The position numbers and the translations under genes are program-made. Positions 43,904-51,997 of a DNA stretch of 52,136 nt are shown piece by piece; the first letter of the stretch is position 1, and every line of letters begins with the position of its first letter. The stretch comes from Armatimonadota bacterium (lineage in GTDB: Bacteria > Armatimonadota > UBA5829), in NCBI GenBank assembly GCA_039679645.1, contig JBDKUO010000060.1, positions 1-52,136 on the forward strand. Direction: 5' to 3'. The notes beneath the pieces are model-generated. The model searched no databases and had not been told where the DNA came from. It was given only the letters and a program-made list of their open reading frames with translations.

Positions 43904-43954
43904 AGGTGCAAAGCACCTCGGCACTATAATAGTGCTGCTTGCAAGATTTGTCAA
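43904..43954 (-). promoter_or_regulatory. promoter of the riboswitch-sbcD-sbcC unit
   Basis: Minus strand: TTGACA (43954-43949), 17 bp, TATTAT (43931-43926). A perfect inverted repeat GCACTA-TTA-TAGTGC (43935-43921) covers the -10 box and could be an operator. A further AGGTGC-TTT-GCACCT hairpin (43918-43904) lies at the transcript start. It is downstream of the LTXXQ gene, so the riboswitch has its own promoter. Confidence 0.75.
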
Positions 43955-43998
43955 TAGTCATCGGTAAAAATTTACAACATTTTTGCAAGCAGCCTGTA

Positions 43999-44586
43999 TT
44001 ACTGCGGGTTTGCCGGAGCAGCAGGCGATGTAATGGGCTGTGCGCCGGATTGTTCAAGCTTTGGCTTTAATATCTGTATGTGCGAAATTGCCGCAAATTG
44101 CGCCAGCACTGTATTGAGCTTAGACTTTTGATCATCATTGAGCAAGGCGCGAAGCCCCTCAAGCGTCTTTATCTTTTGAGTCACAATCGACGATTCCGCT
44201 TTCATTGCTTCCACTGCTGCAGATGTAAGCTCCGACTCGGATGCGTTATTGTCGAGCAGCACCTTTGTGTATTTGTCAACGGCCTTTTGCTGTTCCTGAA
44301 TTGCCGGATTGAGCGTTTTTTCGGACTCTGAAAACAACTCGGTAACCTTTGCCTTCTGCTCATCCGTGAGATTTAGACGGGCGGAAAGCATAGGCACTGC
44401 ATTGGAGTTTATCACATGCAGTGAAGACATCAGGCAGGGAGCAGGCAGGACCATTTCCTGAGCGCTCGATGTGGACGATGGCCCCTGCATTGTTGGAGCG
44501 GGGGGAGGCGTCTCCTGCGCGCAGAGCATAGGCGCAGCCATTACGATCAGACAACACGACAGCACAAACAATAGCAAATTTCTCAT
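43999..44586 (-). CDS. LTXXQ-like (Spy/CpxP-type) periplasmic protein
   Basis: 195 aa. Signal peptide MRNLLLFVLSCCLIVMAAPMLCAQ, then a helical domain with two LTXXQ-like motifs (LTDEQK and LNDDQK), spaced as in Spy/CpxP folds. Such proteins act as ATP-independent chaperones or stress sensors in the periplasm. It lies 57 nt after the uracil-DNA glycosylase gene on the same strand. Confidence 0.65.
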   Translation of the reverse strand: MRNLLLFVLSCCLIVMAAPMLCAQETPPPAPTMQGPSSTSSAQEMVLPAPCLMSSLHVINSNAVPMLSARLNLTDEQKAKVTELFSESEKTLNPAIQEQQKAVDKYTKVLLDNNASESELTSAAVEAMKAESSIVTQKIKTLEGLRALLNDDQKSKLNTVLAQFAAISHIQILKPKLEQSGAQPITSPAAPANPQ

Positions 44587-44643
44587 ATTGAGCCTCCGGT
44601 TTATATTCAGTTGAGTTACGAAAAAACACTTCGGGATGTTCCA

Positions 44644-45276
44644 TTAGAAAAGAGTGAGCTTCGGCTCTTTCTTTGCTTCGATTACTTTTTTGCGCGCCGA
44701 TTCGATATCCGAAATAAGCAGAGACTTGCCGCCGTCATAACTCTGGCCTGCCTGCCTCAAGATATAGGCCGGGTGCAGAGCCGCGATTGCATAGTGGGCA
44801 TATTTGGTAGGATAGAAAATGCCGCGCTCTTTGGTCATCTTGAAATCCTTTTTGATGACGAACTTAGCCGAGGGCGCTCCCAGGCAGAGGATCACAAGCG
44901 GTTTGATTACACGTATCTGATTTTCCAGCCAGTGCGTGCAGGCGTCGATTTCATCAGTCGCAGGAGGGCGGTTGCGCGTCCTGCCGTTTTCGGTAATACA
45001 TGCGCGGCACTTGAGCACGTTGCAGATAAATACATGCTGTCTGCCTATGCGGCAGGCGGCAAGCGCTTCATCCAGCAGCGCACCTGCCCTACCAACAAAT
45101 GGTCTGCCTGTGGCGTCTTCATTCATGCCGGGGCCTTCGCCGATTATCATAAGCGGGGACTCTGGGTTGCCTTCGCCGAAAACTACATTTCTTCGAGTTT
45201 GAGCGAGCGCGCACTCGCTGCAGTCGAGGCACTGCGCCTTAAGCTGCTCAATTTGCTGGGTAACTGACTCTTCCAT
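44644..45276 (-). CDS. uracil-DNA glycosylase, family 4 (Fe-S)
   Basis: 210 aa. Removes uracil from DNA after cytosine deamination. The [4Fe-4S] ligands of family 4 are Cys19, Cys22, Cys90 and Cys113. Motifs GEGPGMNEDATGRPFVG (46-62) and LHPAYILR are intact. It starts 1 nt after the HIT gene stop. Confidence 0.92.
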   Translation of the reverse strand: MEESVTQQIEQLKAQCLDCSECALAQTRRNVVFGEGNPESPLMIIGEGPGMNEDATGRPFVGRAGALLDEALAACRIGRQHVFICNVLKCRACITENGRTRNRPPATDEIDACTHWLENQIRVIKPLVILCLGAPSAKFVIKKDFKMTKERGIFYPTKYAHYAIAALHPAYILRQAGQSYDGGKSLLISDIESARKKVIEAKKEPKLTLF

Positions 45277-45277
45277 T

Positions 45278-45766
45278 TTAGCCTGCCAATCGGTCGAATT
45301 CGATTTTCAGTTTTTTGTAGGTGGCTTCGAGGGATTCGGGAATAACCTTCACATCCGCAAAGACCGGCATGAAGTTGGTATCCCCATTCCACCTGGGGAC
45401 TATGTGCAGATGCAGATGGTCCGCAATGCCTGCCCCGGCTGCCGTGCCGAGGTTTATGCCGATATTATAAGCGTCGGGCCTGCATACCGCGCTCAGCGCC
45501 TTGCACGACATCTGCGTGAGCTGCATAATTTCGAGGCTCTCTTCGTCGGTAAGCTCCGTCAGATCAGCGATGTGGCGGTAGGGCGGGATAAGCAGATGCC
45601 CATTGGAATATGGGAAGGCGTTCATAATCACAAACGCGTGCTTGCCGCGATAGAGTATGCGGTTTTTCTCGTCATTATCCTCTTTTGGAAAGACGCAGAA
45701 GATGCATCCCTCAGTCTTGTTTCCCACGATGTATTCAAGGCGCCAGGGCGCCCAAAGCTGCTGCAT
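45278..45766 (-). CDS. HIT-family nucleotide hydrolase or phosphorylase
   Basis: 162 aa with the histidine triad HLHLHI (His117, 119, 121), a CxxC (Cys21-Cys24) zinc site near the N-terminus and the IPPYRHIAD region. It belongs to the AP4A-phosphorylase/hydrolase-like branch. It likely cleaves dinucleoside polyphosphates such as Ap4A. It is first in a tight cluster with the UDG. Confidence 0.9.
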   Translation of the reverse strand: MQQLWAPWRLEYIVGNKTEGCIFCVFPKEDNDEKNRILYRGKHAFVIMNAFPYSNGHLLIPPYRHIADLTELTDEESLEIMQLTQMSCKALSAVCRPDAYNIGINLGTAAGAGIADHLHLHIVPRWNGDTNFMPVFADVKVIPESLEATYKKLKIEFDRLAG

Positions 45767-45796
45767 ATAATTCCTCTCACTACATAAGTCAGTGAT

Positions 45797-45825
45797 AATC
45801 TACACGAATCTCGTCTGTTAGTCAA
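45797..45825 (-). promoter_or_regulatory. promoter of the HIT-UDG operon
   Basis: Minus strand: TTGACT (45825-45820), 17 bp, TAGATT (45802-45797), about 30 bp before the HIT start; GAGAGGA is the ribosome-binding site. Confidence 0.7.
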
Positions 45826-45923
45826 CCGTTTTACGGTATAAGCTGAAGAAGCATGCCAGTTGACAGAGGAGACAGCGCAAAGTAAGATACAGCTTATCTC
45901 AACATAAAATCCGGAGTCGAGCA

Positions 45924-46724
45924 GTGCAAGAATCTCAAAGCAAGGTTAACGAAATCGCATGGTCATACAGAGCATATGAGCACTGGCTGCGATACAGCGG
46001 TCAGCCGGACCAGGCTGCTGCTCAGATGAAAGATGATCCGACGTCATTTCTCAAGCATGAATTGCCGTATCTGGGCGATGTCACAGGAAAACGCGTTATT
46101 AATTTGATGGGGTCGAATGGCCGCAAAGCAGTGCCTCTTTCGCTGTTGGGAGCAGATGTCACTGTTGTAGATATATCGCCTGAGGGAGCGCGTTATGCTC
46201 AGGAGCTTGCAGAGGCTGCCGGTGTTCTCATCAACTACTTAATATCCGATGTAATGGCGCTGCCCCTTCACGAGTTTGCGAGCAGCTTCGATATAGTCTA
46301 TATGGAAGGTGGCATCTTTCACTATGTGGCCGATCTTTCGGTATTTGCACAGATCGTTAATGAAATCTTATTGCCTGGCGGGCGTTTGGTGGCAAGTGAC
46401 TTCCACCCGATAAGAAAATGCATTTCAGTCAGTGATGGCGAGATATCTCTGGTGGGAAACTACTTCGATGAACAATATCACGAAAGCGATGTCGCGTTCC
46501 AGCAATTCTTCCCAGGGCAGGAACAGGGCGGCTTTCCAAAGTGCCTGCTCCGCTACTGGACTATGGGTGAAATTGTAACCGCATTTGCACACGCCGGACT
46601 GATTATAGAAGAGTTAGTCGAACTGCCGGACTCACAGCTTGCCGGTATTCCTGGAAAGTTTGTATTGACGGCTGGCAAACCTAAAGACCTGCCAAATGAG
46701 AAAGATAACAATGAAAGAAGCTGA
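45924..46724 (+). CDS. SAM-dependent methyltransferase (class I)
   Basis: 266 aa, starting GTG at 45924 with CCGGAG upstream. GKRVINLMGSNGRKAVPLSLLGADVTVVDISPEG (landmarks LMGSNGRKAV and VTVVDISPEG) is the SAM-binding motif I and II region of the class I fold. The substrate is unknown. The end overlaps the next ORF, so the two are translated together. Confidence 0.85.
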   Translation: MQESQSKVNEIAWSYRAYEHWLRYSGQPDQAAAQMKDDPTSFLKHELPYLGDVTGKRVINLMGSNGRKAVPLSLLGADVTVVDISPEGARYAQELAEAAGVLINYLISDVMALPLHEFASSFDIVYMEGGIFHYVADLSVFAQIVNEILLPGGRLVASDFHPIRKCISVSDGEISLVGNYFDEQYHESDVAFQQFFPGQEQGGFPKCLLRYWTMGEIVTAFAHAGLIIEELVELPDSQLAGIPGKFVLTAGKPKDLPNEKDNNERS

Positions 46725-47283
46725 CTTTTATAAAAACCTGCCGCGATTGGAGACAGAGCGTTTAGTCATCAGAAAATACACTCTGGAAGACATAGATGAT
46801 TATTACGGCTTTGCATCTGACCCGGAGGTCACCAAATTTCTGCGTTGGGGACCGCATCCGAACTGGAGCTACACCTCAGAATATATTCAGGGAGTGCTTG
46901 ATAGCTATTCCGACGGTAAAGACACCCCATGGGGAATAGAGCACAAGGCTGAAAAGAAGATCATAGGAAGCATACATATCATGCAGCTTGATCTATATCA
47001 CAAAAAGGCCCAGATCGGCTTTGTACTTGCAAGAACTTACTGGGGCAATGGATATATGGTGGAGGCTGTCAATACAGTTTTCGAGTATTGCTTTACCAAG
47101 CTGCAGCTTAATCGGATAGAAGGACTGTGCATCCCTGAAAATAACGCTGGCGTAAGGGTTATGCAAAAAACTGGTATGAAGCTTGAAGGGCTTCTCAGAC
47201 AGTGCCAATATCAAAAATCAGAATTCAGAGACTTTCAGATATTTGCAATACTAAGATCAGATTATAAAGCTCTTTCGGCATAA
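46711..47283 (+). CDS. GNAT-family acetyltransferase (RimJ/RimL-like)
   Basis: 190 aa. GNAT fold with acceptor-binding ETERLVIRKYTLED at the start, QIGFVLARTYWGNGYMVEA (CoA-binding RxxGxG/A region, here ARTYWGNGYM), and NNAGVRVMQKTGM. Similar to ribosomal-protein or antibiotic N-acetyltransferases; the acceptor is unknown. The ATG at 46711 follows GAGAAAG; a start at 46696 is possible. Confidence 0.85.
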   Translation: MKEADFYKNLPRLETERLVIRKYTLEDIDDYYGFASDPEVTKFLRWGPHPNWSYTSEYIQGVLDSYSDGKDTPWGIEHKAEKKIIGSIHIMQLDLYHKKAQIGFVLARTYWGNGYMVEAVNTVFEYCFTKLQLNRIEGLCIPENNAGVRVMQKTGMKLEGLLRQCQYQKSEFRDFQIFAILRSDYKALSA

Positions 47284-47290
47284 CGGCATT

Positions 47291-47869
47291 CTACTGCGCC
47301 AGCAATTTTTTAGCCTCGCCAAGCGCCCTGCCTCTGTGAGAGATCGCATTCTTCTCGTCAGAGCCAAGCTCGGCCATGTGTTTGCCAAGCTCAGTCACTA
47401 TAAATACGGGATCATAGCCGAACCCGCCTGAGCCGCGTGGGGCATAAGCTATTGTCCCCTCCACTTTCCCTTCGCAGGTCTTCACATCACCATTAGGATC
47501 AGCAATCGCAACTGCACATCTGAAGCGCGCGGTGCGCTTGTCGCACGGCACATCTTTCATAAGGTCGAGGAGTTTGGAGATGCGCATGGCATCGGTCGGA
47601 GCAAACCGGCTTGAAAACACACCCGGAGCGCCATCGAGCGCGTCCACTTCCAGACCGGAATCGTCCGCCAAAGTAAGCTCGCCCGTATACTCGGCGTAAG
47701 CCCTAGCCTTGATGACGGCATTTTCGGCAAATGTAGAGCCTGTCTCTTCGACCTCGGGCGCATCAGGATAGTCCGAAAGCGAGACGACCTCATAGGGCAT
47801 ATCTGTCAAAATCTCGGCCATCTCCCTGGCTTTGCCGGGGTTCTTGGTTGCGATGACGAGCTTTCTCAC
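47291..47869 (-). CDS. rdgB: RdgB/HAM1 nucleoside triphosphate pyrophosphatase
   Basis: 192 aa. Removes non-canonical ITP/XTP/dITP from the nucleotide pool. The motifs ATKNPGK (residues 7-13), ADDSGLEVDAL and SHRGRA are conserved. Its start overlaps the RNase PH stop by 4 bp. Confidence 0.93.
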   Translation of the reverse strand: MRKLVIATKNPGKAREMAEILTDMPYEVVSLSDYPDAPEVEETGSTFAENAVIKARAYAEYTGELTLADDSGLEVDALDGAPGVFSSRFAPTDAMRISKLLDLMKDVPCDKRTARFRCAVAIADPNGDVKTCEGKVEGTIAYAPRGSGGFGYDPVFIVTELGKHMAELGSDEKNAISHRGRALGEAKKLLAQ

Positions 47870-48591
47870 AGGATATCGGCCATCGTCTCTTTGATGAGTT
47901 TTGTGAGTTCGCCGGTGCCCTTCGTCGCGAGGTCAAGAAGGTTGTTGAAGCGATTGCGGGTGAACGGCGCGCCCTCGGCAGTGGACTGAATCTCGATTAT
48001 TCGACCTGATGCGGTCATAACTACGTTCATATCTACCGAGGCATTGGAGTCTTCTTTATAGTTGAGGTCAAGCAGTTCCTCATTCATAACGACCCCTACG
48101 CTGATAGCGGCCATAAGATCGGTGTAAGGCAATTTCTTGCAGATATTTTCTTTCTTCATGACCGCGCAGGCATCTAAAAATGCGATGAATGCGCCGGTAA
48201 TGGACGCCGTCCGTGTGCCGCCGTCGGCCTGAATTACATCGCAGTCGAGCCAGACTGTCCTCTCACCGAACGCGGTCATATCGGCAACCGATCTTATAGA
48301 CCGCCCGACAAGCCTCTGGATCTCTTGAGAACGGCCATTAATTTGGCCTTTGATAATATCGCGCTGGGTCCTGGTCTCGCACGAACGCGGAAGCATGCCG
48401 TACTCGGCAGTCACCCACCCCTGACCAGAGTTCTTGAGAAACGGAGGGACTTTCTCTTCGATTGAAGCTGTGCAGATGACTTTTGTGTCACCCATCTCTA
48501 TGAGGCAGCTTCCCTCGGCATATTTGTTGAAGTTGCGGGTTATCTTAACCGGTCTGTGCTGGTCGGCAGAGCGGCCGTCTAGTCGAATCAT
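47866..48591 (-). CDS. rph: ribonuclease PH
   Basis: 241 aa, the usual length. A 3' exoribonuclease that trims tRNA ends using phosphate. The RNase PH region includes YGMLPRSCETRTQRD, SQEIQRLVGRSIR and WLDCDVIQADGGTRTASITGAF (landmarks DGGTRTASITGA), with the phosphate-binding arginines visible. It forms an operon with rdgB through an ATGA overlap. About 200 bp separate it from murI. Confidence 0.94.
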   Translation of the reverse strand: MIRLDGRSADQHRPVKITRNFNKYAEGSCLIEMGDTKVICTASIEEKVPPFLKNSGQGWVTAEYGMLPRSCETRTQRDIIKGQINGRSQEIQRLVGRSIRSVADMTAFGERTVWLDCDVIQADGGTRTASITGAFIAFLDACAVMKKENICKKLPYTDLMAAISVGVVMNEELLDLNYKEDSNASVDMNVVMTASGRIIEIQSTAEGAPFTRNRFNNLLDLATKGTGELTKLIKETMADIL

Positions 48592-48684
48592 GTTGCTTGT
48601 ATCTCCCTGAATAGCCGAAAGCGGAGAGTGGAGAGCGAAGAGCCCGGAACTGCAACCGCCCGGCTGACTTTATTATTTTTTGAT

Positions 48685-48762
48685 CGTCCGGGATTTAAAT
48701 CCCGGACGCTGTTCTCGGGACTTAAGTCCCCAACACGTTTGATCCGAGAGTTAACTCTCGGA
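48685..48762. repeat. three TTAA-centred palindromes with different arms
   Basis: Perfect inverted repeats at 48685-48708 (CGTCCGGGA-TTTAAA-TCCCGGACG), 48717-48730 (GGGAC-TTAA-GTCCC) and 48743-48762 (TCCGAGAG-TTAA-CTCTCGGA), between rph and murI. All share the TTAA core; the arms change. Confidence 0.7.
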
Positions 48763-48790
48763 CCATCTGCAATTTGTTTTATCGAGTCCC

Positions 48791-49621
48791 CTAAGGGTGA
48801 GTTTGTGCATTTGTTGCCGTGGTTTCAACCGCCGGGCTTATTGTTATTCTTTCAACCTTATCGATAGGCCTTCCGAGAAAAGCGCTGCCGATGGATGCAA
48901 GGCACGCCGTATCCCCGCTGGCACTGAATACATGCGCGGCTTCCAGTCTGCCGGCGGCAATTCCTCGCTCATCAAGAATCTTACCCAGAGCGCAAGTGGT
49001 CTCCATCGCCGGATCGACAATAGTGATATCCGGTCCAGCGGCAGATTCTATCGCGCGGCGCAGGAACGGGTAATGAGTGCAGCCCAAGATAATAGTCCGG
49101 CAGCCTTCGCTGATAAGAGGCGCTGTATAATCACGCGCAGCGGCCTCTGCTTCCTCGCTGTCAGCTCTGCCCGACTCCACCAGAGGCACAAACCTCGGGC
49201 ACGCCTGCTGGACCACTTTACGCTTCGGATCCAGCTTATGAATAGACCTTTCATACGCGCCACTTTTTACTGTCCCGCTTGTAGCGAGCACGCCAATCGC
49301 CGCGCTCTGCGCTACTGCAACCGCCGCTTTCGCACCAGGCTCTATCACTCCAAGAATTGGGACATCCGGGAAGCGACTCTGCGCTGCCTCTAGGGCTACT
49401 GCGCTCGACATATTGCACGCCATTACTACCGCTTTTGCGCCTTTGTTGATCAAATAGGCAGTAATATCGACTGCAAACCCCCTGATTTCGTCAAGGGGTC
49501 TCTCGCCATATGGCACATGCGCGTTATCGGCAAAGTAGAATATCTGCTCCTTGGGATATGTCTGGATGATCTTTGCGGCGACAGACAGCCCGCCAAGACC
49601 AGAATCGAAAACACCTATCAA
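48791..49621 (-). CDS. murI: glutamate racemase
   Basis: 276 aa. Makes D-glutamate for peptidoglycan. IGVFDSGLGGLS (residues 2-13), FADNAHVPYGERP, the catalytic cysteines in VMACNMSSAVAL and ILGCTHYPFL are all present. It follows the GerMN gene after 2 nt. Confidence 0.95.
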   Translation of the reverse strand: MIGVFDSGLGGLSVAAKIIQTYPKEQIFYFADNAHVPYGERPLDEIRGFAVDITAYLINKGAKAVVMACNMSSAVALEAAQSRFPDVPILGVIEPGAKAAVAVAQSAAIGVLATSGTVKSGAYERSIHKLDPKRKVVQQACPRFVPLVESGRADSEEAEAAARDYTAPLISEGCRTIILGCTHYPFLRRAIESAAGPDITIVDPAMETTCALGKILDERGIAAGRLEAAHVFSASGDTACLASIGSAFLGRPIDKVERITISPAVETTATNAQTHP

Positions 49622-49623
49622 CT

Positions 49624-50235
49624 CTATTTATCCGGTTTGAGCAAGGTGGAGTCGGCCTCTATGGGATCGGTAAGCTCGAAATGTCCGCCAAGCGATTCAA
49701 CCGTATTTCCTTCCACTAGAATTTGCACTTTCCGCACTTTCCCGCCGCTGTTTACAACGAGAGTATGGGCGATGGAGTTAAGCACAAGCGACTCCTGGGT
49801 CGAGCCGCCTGAGAATTTATCCACGAACTCTTTACTCAGGTCAAGTGTGGCTATAGCCTTTGCGACTTTGACCGGAACCAGCAACTTAGTCCCCTTGGGA
49901 ATAAGTTTACCTGCCTCACCCTTTTCACCGTTGGTGGCGAGAAGCACTTTTGCAGCTACGCTCAGTATATCACCTTTGATCTCCGTGGTTCTAGTCACGG
50001 GAACAAGATAGAACCTGTTTTTCTCGCTGATCGGCAGGTAGATGACTACTTTACGCTCGGGGATCTCTGCAATTGTGGTATGGTTTTCCACCACGGGTTT
50101 GCTTTCAGGTTTCTTTACTCCCTTACCCATGCCATTGGAAAAGTAATATGTGGCTGCCGCTGCTGCTCCAAAAACGACAAGCGCCAGAATTATTGTCCAG
50201 CCAAAACTGAATGATCTCGATTTTCGCTTTGCCAT
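49624..50235 (-). CDS. membrane-anchored GerMN-domain protein
   Basis: 203 aa. One N-terminal membrane helix (about 12-33) then a GerMN domain (roughly 60-190, with LIPKGTKLLVPVKVAKAIATLDLSKEF; landmarks GTKLLVPVKV and ATLDLSKEFV). The name comes from Bacillus GerM, but GerMN domains occur in non-spore formers as wall or envelope proteins. It lies 2 nt after the amidase stop codon, supporting a wall role. Confidence 0.85.
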   Translation of the reverse strand: MAKRKSRSFSFGWTIILALVVFGAAAAATYYFSNGMGKGVKKPESKPVVENHTTIAEIPERKVVIYLPISEKNRFYLVPVTRTTEIKGDILSVAAKVLLATNGEKGEAGKLIPKGTKLLVPVKVAKAIATLDLSKEFVDKFSGGSTQESLVLNSIAHTLVVNSGGKVRKVQILVEGNTVESLGGHFELTDPIEADSTLLKPDK

Positions 50236-50237
50236 TG

Positions 50238-51869
50238 CTATTGCCTCACTTCAATAGGAGTGCCTTCGATATAAGACCTAAGTCCTGCAACAATCCCGGA
50301 TGCCAGTTTCTTTCTGTAGTTTGCATCAAGCAGCTTGTTTCGGTCGGAAGAGTGGTTGAGATAGCCGCATTCCAGAAGTATTCCCGGCAGGCCGGTGTTC
50401 TCAAGCCGCCTCAGGACAGCCAGCCCGGATTCGTAGAGCGTCTTATCGCTGCGGGGCCGCCTGTCACACATGCCGGTCGCGGAACACACACCCGCATGCA
50501 CCGCATATGCCAGCGCCATAGGGCTTGGCTCGGATTTATGATAGTAGGTCTCGATTCCACTGGCAGAATTGGAGACGCCATTGGAATTGCAGTGAATGCT
50601 GATGAAAAAGTCCGCATCGTTCTTGATTGCAACCTCGGACCGCGCAGCCAGACCCATAGCCACATCGCCAGTTCGGGTCAGAATAACTTTCGCACCCTGA
50701 GAGCGCAGAACATCCGCCAGTTCATCAGCGATCTTGACATTAACATCCTTTTCCATAATATTGCCGCAGCATGCGCCCTTCTGGTTTCCGCCATGCCCCG
50801 GGTCAACCACAATCACTTTGTCCGCAAGCTTTCCGCCGGACTTATCCGGCGGGCGGACAGAGAACACCATCTGCGACTCATCTGCCTGCAGAGAACAAAC
50901 CATGACGCGCTTGAGCTGCAGTTCCAGTTGGGGTTTGTTGGGGTTTGACTTGTCAATCTTTACGCTCTTAAGAAGCGGGCTGGAACCAGCGCACTGCGAA
51001 TCTTCCACAATGCCGCCCGGCAGGATGACGCCGATTTCGGGCGGGCAGACATCATAGCTTACCGAGGCGGAGCCTTTTTTGTCTGTGGAGATAACCAGAT
51101 CAAAACCGTTATCGTGAACCGGATCGACCCGGATGCCGGTGATTGAAAACGTTTTCTTTTTTTCGGTTTTCGGCTGCTGTGAAATCTGTGCTTTGGGTTT
51201 GGGAAGACTTTCGGAGACCTTGACTGCAATCTGGGCAGTCACCGGGTCGCTTATTACTTTATACGGAACGTTCTTCTCCATATCCAGCACTACCCGCGCG
51301 CAGCCGTCCTGACTGCCCAGCCGCGCCCGCAGTATTTTTCCCGTGCCGATGTAGACCTCTCTCGCTTCGGAATCGAGCTTGGCATACGGGATATCGATTA
51401 CCAGCTTGTTGGCGCTTGTCCAGGGCTTTACCGTATAAACAACCGGGAAGCTGCAGTTAATTTTGAGGGTTTCGTCGACAAACTCGACCGACTGCATATG
51501 AGCCGTGAGACTGAGTGTCTTTGCATCACCGTCCCAACCTGACTCACCGCCGATAATGGCGAGAAGTTTGTCCATCGGGAGCATTTTTGCTTTGTTTACG
51601 TCCACAGTCTCGATCTCACCCACCTCTCCACGGGCGGAGATGACTGCGATCTTCTTGTTCTCCGTTGACGCCATGTAGCTTGCGCCAAGCGCATCCAGGA
51701 TGCCCAGGGGAGCCAGTACACGCTTGCCATCCCACACCGATGACGGCGCAAGAACAGCCTCCCTGCCTCCTGCAAGCACACGAACCGGGACCAGCTCCGC
51801 GCAGGCGCCGGGGATTGTGGCGCACACCAGGACAAGGAGCATTAACGAAGCCATTATCATTCGCTTCAT
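50238..51869 (-). CDS. N-acetylmuramoyl-L-alanine amidase (AMIN + Amidase_3)
   Basis: 543 aa. Signal peptide MKRMIMASLMLLVLVCATIPGACA; copper-amine-oxidase-like and AMIN domains (about 25-320) for cell-wall targeting; Amidase_3 catalytic domain (about 350-540) with zinc ligands His in VDPGHGG, Glu in MEKDVN, His in SIHCNS and the catalytic Glu in LLECGYL. Cleaves the amide between MurNAc and L-Ala. ATG at 51869 is chosen because AAGGA is well spaced from it; the 51875 ATG is too close. First gene of the amidase-GerMN-murI operon. Confidence 0.93.
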   Translation of the reverse strand: MKRMIMASLMLLVLVCATIPGACAELVPVRVLAGGREAVLAPSSVWDGKRVLAPLGILDALGASYMASTENKKIAVISARGEVGEIETVDVNKAKMLPMDKLLAIIGGESGWDGDAKTLSLTAHMQSVEFVDETLKINCSFPVVYTVKPWTSANKLVIDIPYAKLDSEAREVYIGTGKILRARLGSQDGCARVVLDMEKNVPYKVISDPVTAQIAVKVSESLPKPKAQISQQPKTEKKKTFSITGIRVDPVHDNGFDLVISTDKKGSASVSYDVCPPEIGVILPGGIVEDSQCAGSSPLLKSVKIDKSNPNKPQLELQLKRVMVCSLQADESQMVFSVRPPDKSGGKLADKVIVVDPGHGGNQKGACCGNIMEKDVNVKIADELADVLRSQGAKVILTRTGDVAMGLAARSEVAIKNDADFFISIHCNSNGVSNSASGIETYYHKSEPSPMALAYAVHAGVCSATGMCDRRPRSDKTLYESGLAVLRRLENTGLPGILLECGYLNHSSDRNKLLDANYRKKLASGIVAGLRSYIEGTPIEVRQ

Positions 51870-51968
51870 AAGCATCTTCCTTGAACCAACGAGGTATTGT
51901 CGTGCCGAAAAGACTTTTAGACGTGAGCGGTATCCGTATCTTCCTCGGCAGTAAAGATTATGACTGTA

Positions 51969-51997
51969 ATTCTACCGGTATCCGTGTGATAATGCAA
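51969..51997 (-). promoter_or_regulatory. promoter of the amidase-GerMN-murI operon
   Basis: Minus strand: TTGCAT (51997-51992), 17 bp, TAGAAT (51974-51969). CGGTATCCGT occurs twice nearby (near 51919 and 51976) and could be a regulator site. In 51998-52136 I see nothing further. Confidence 0.65.
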
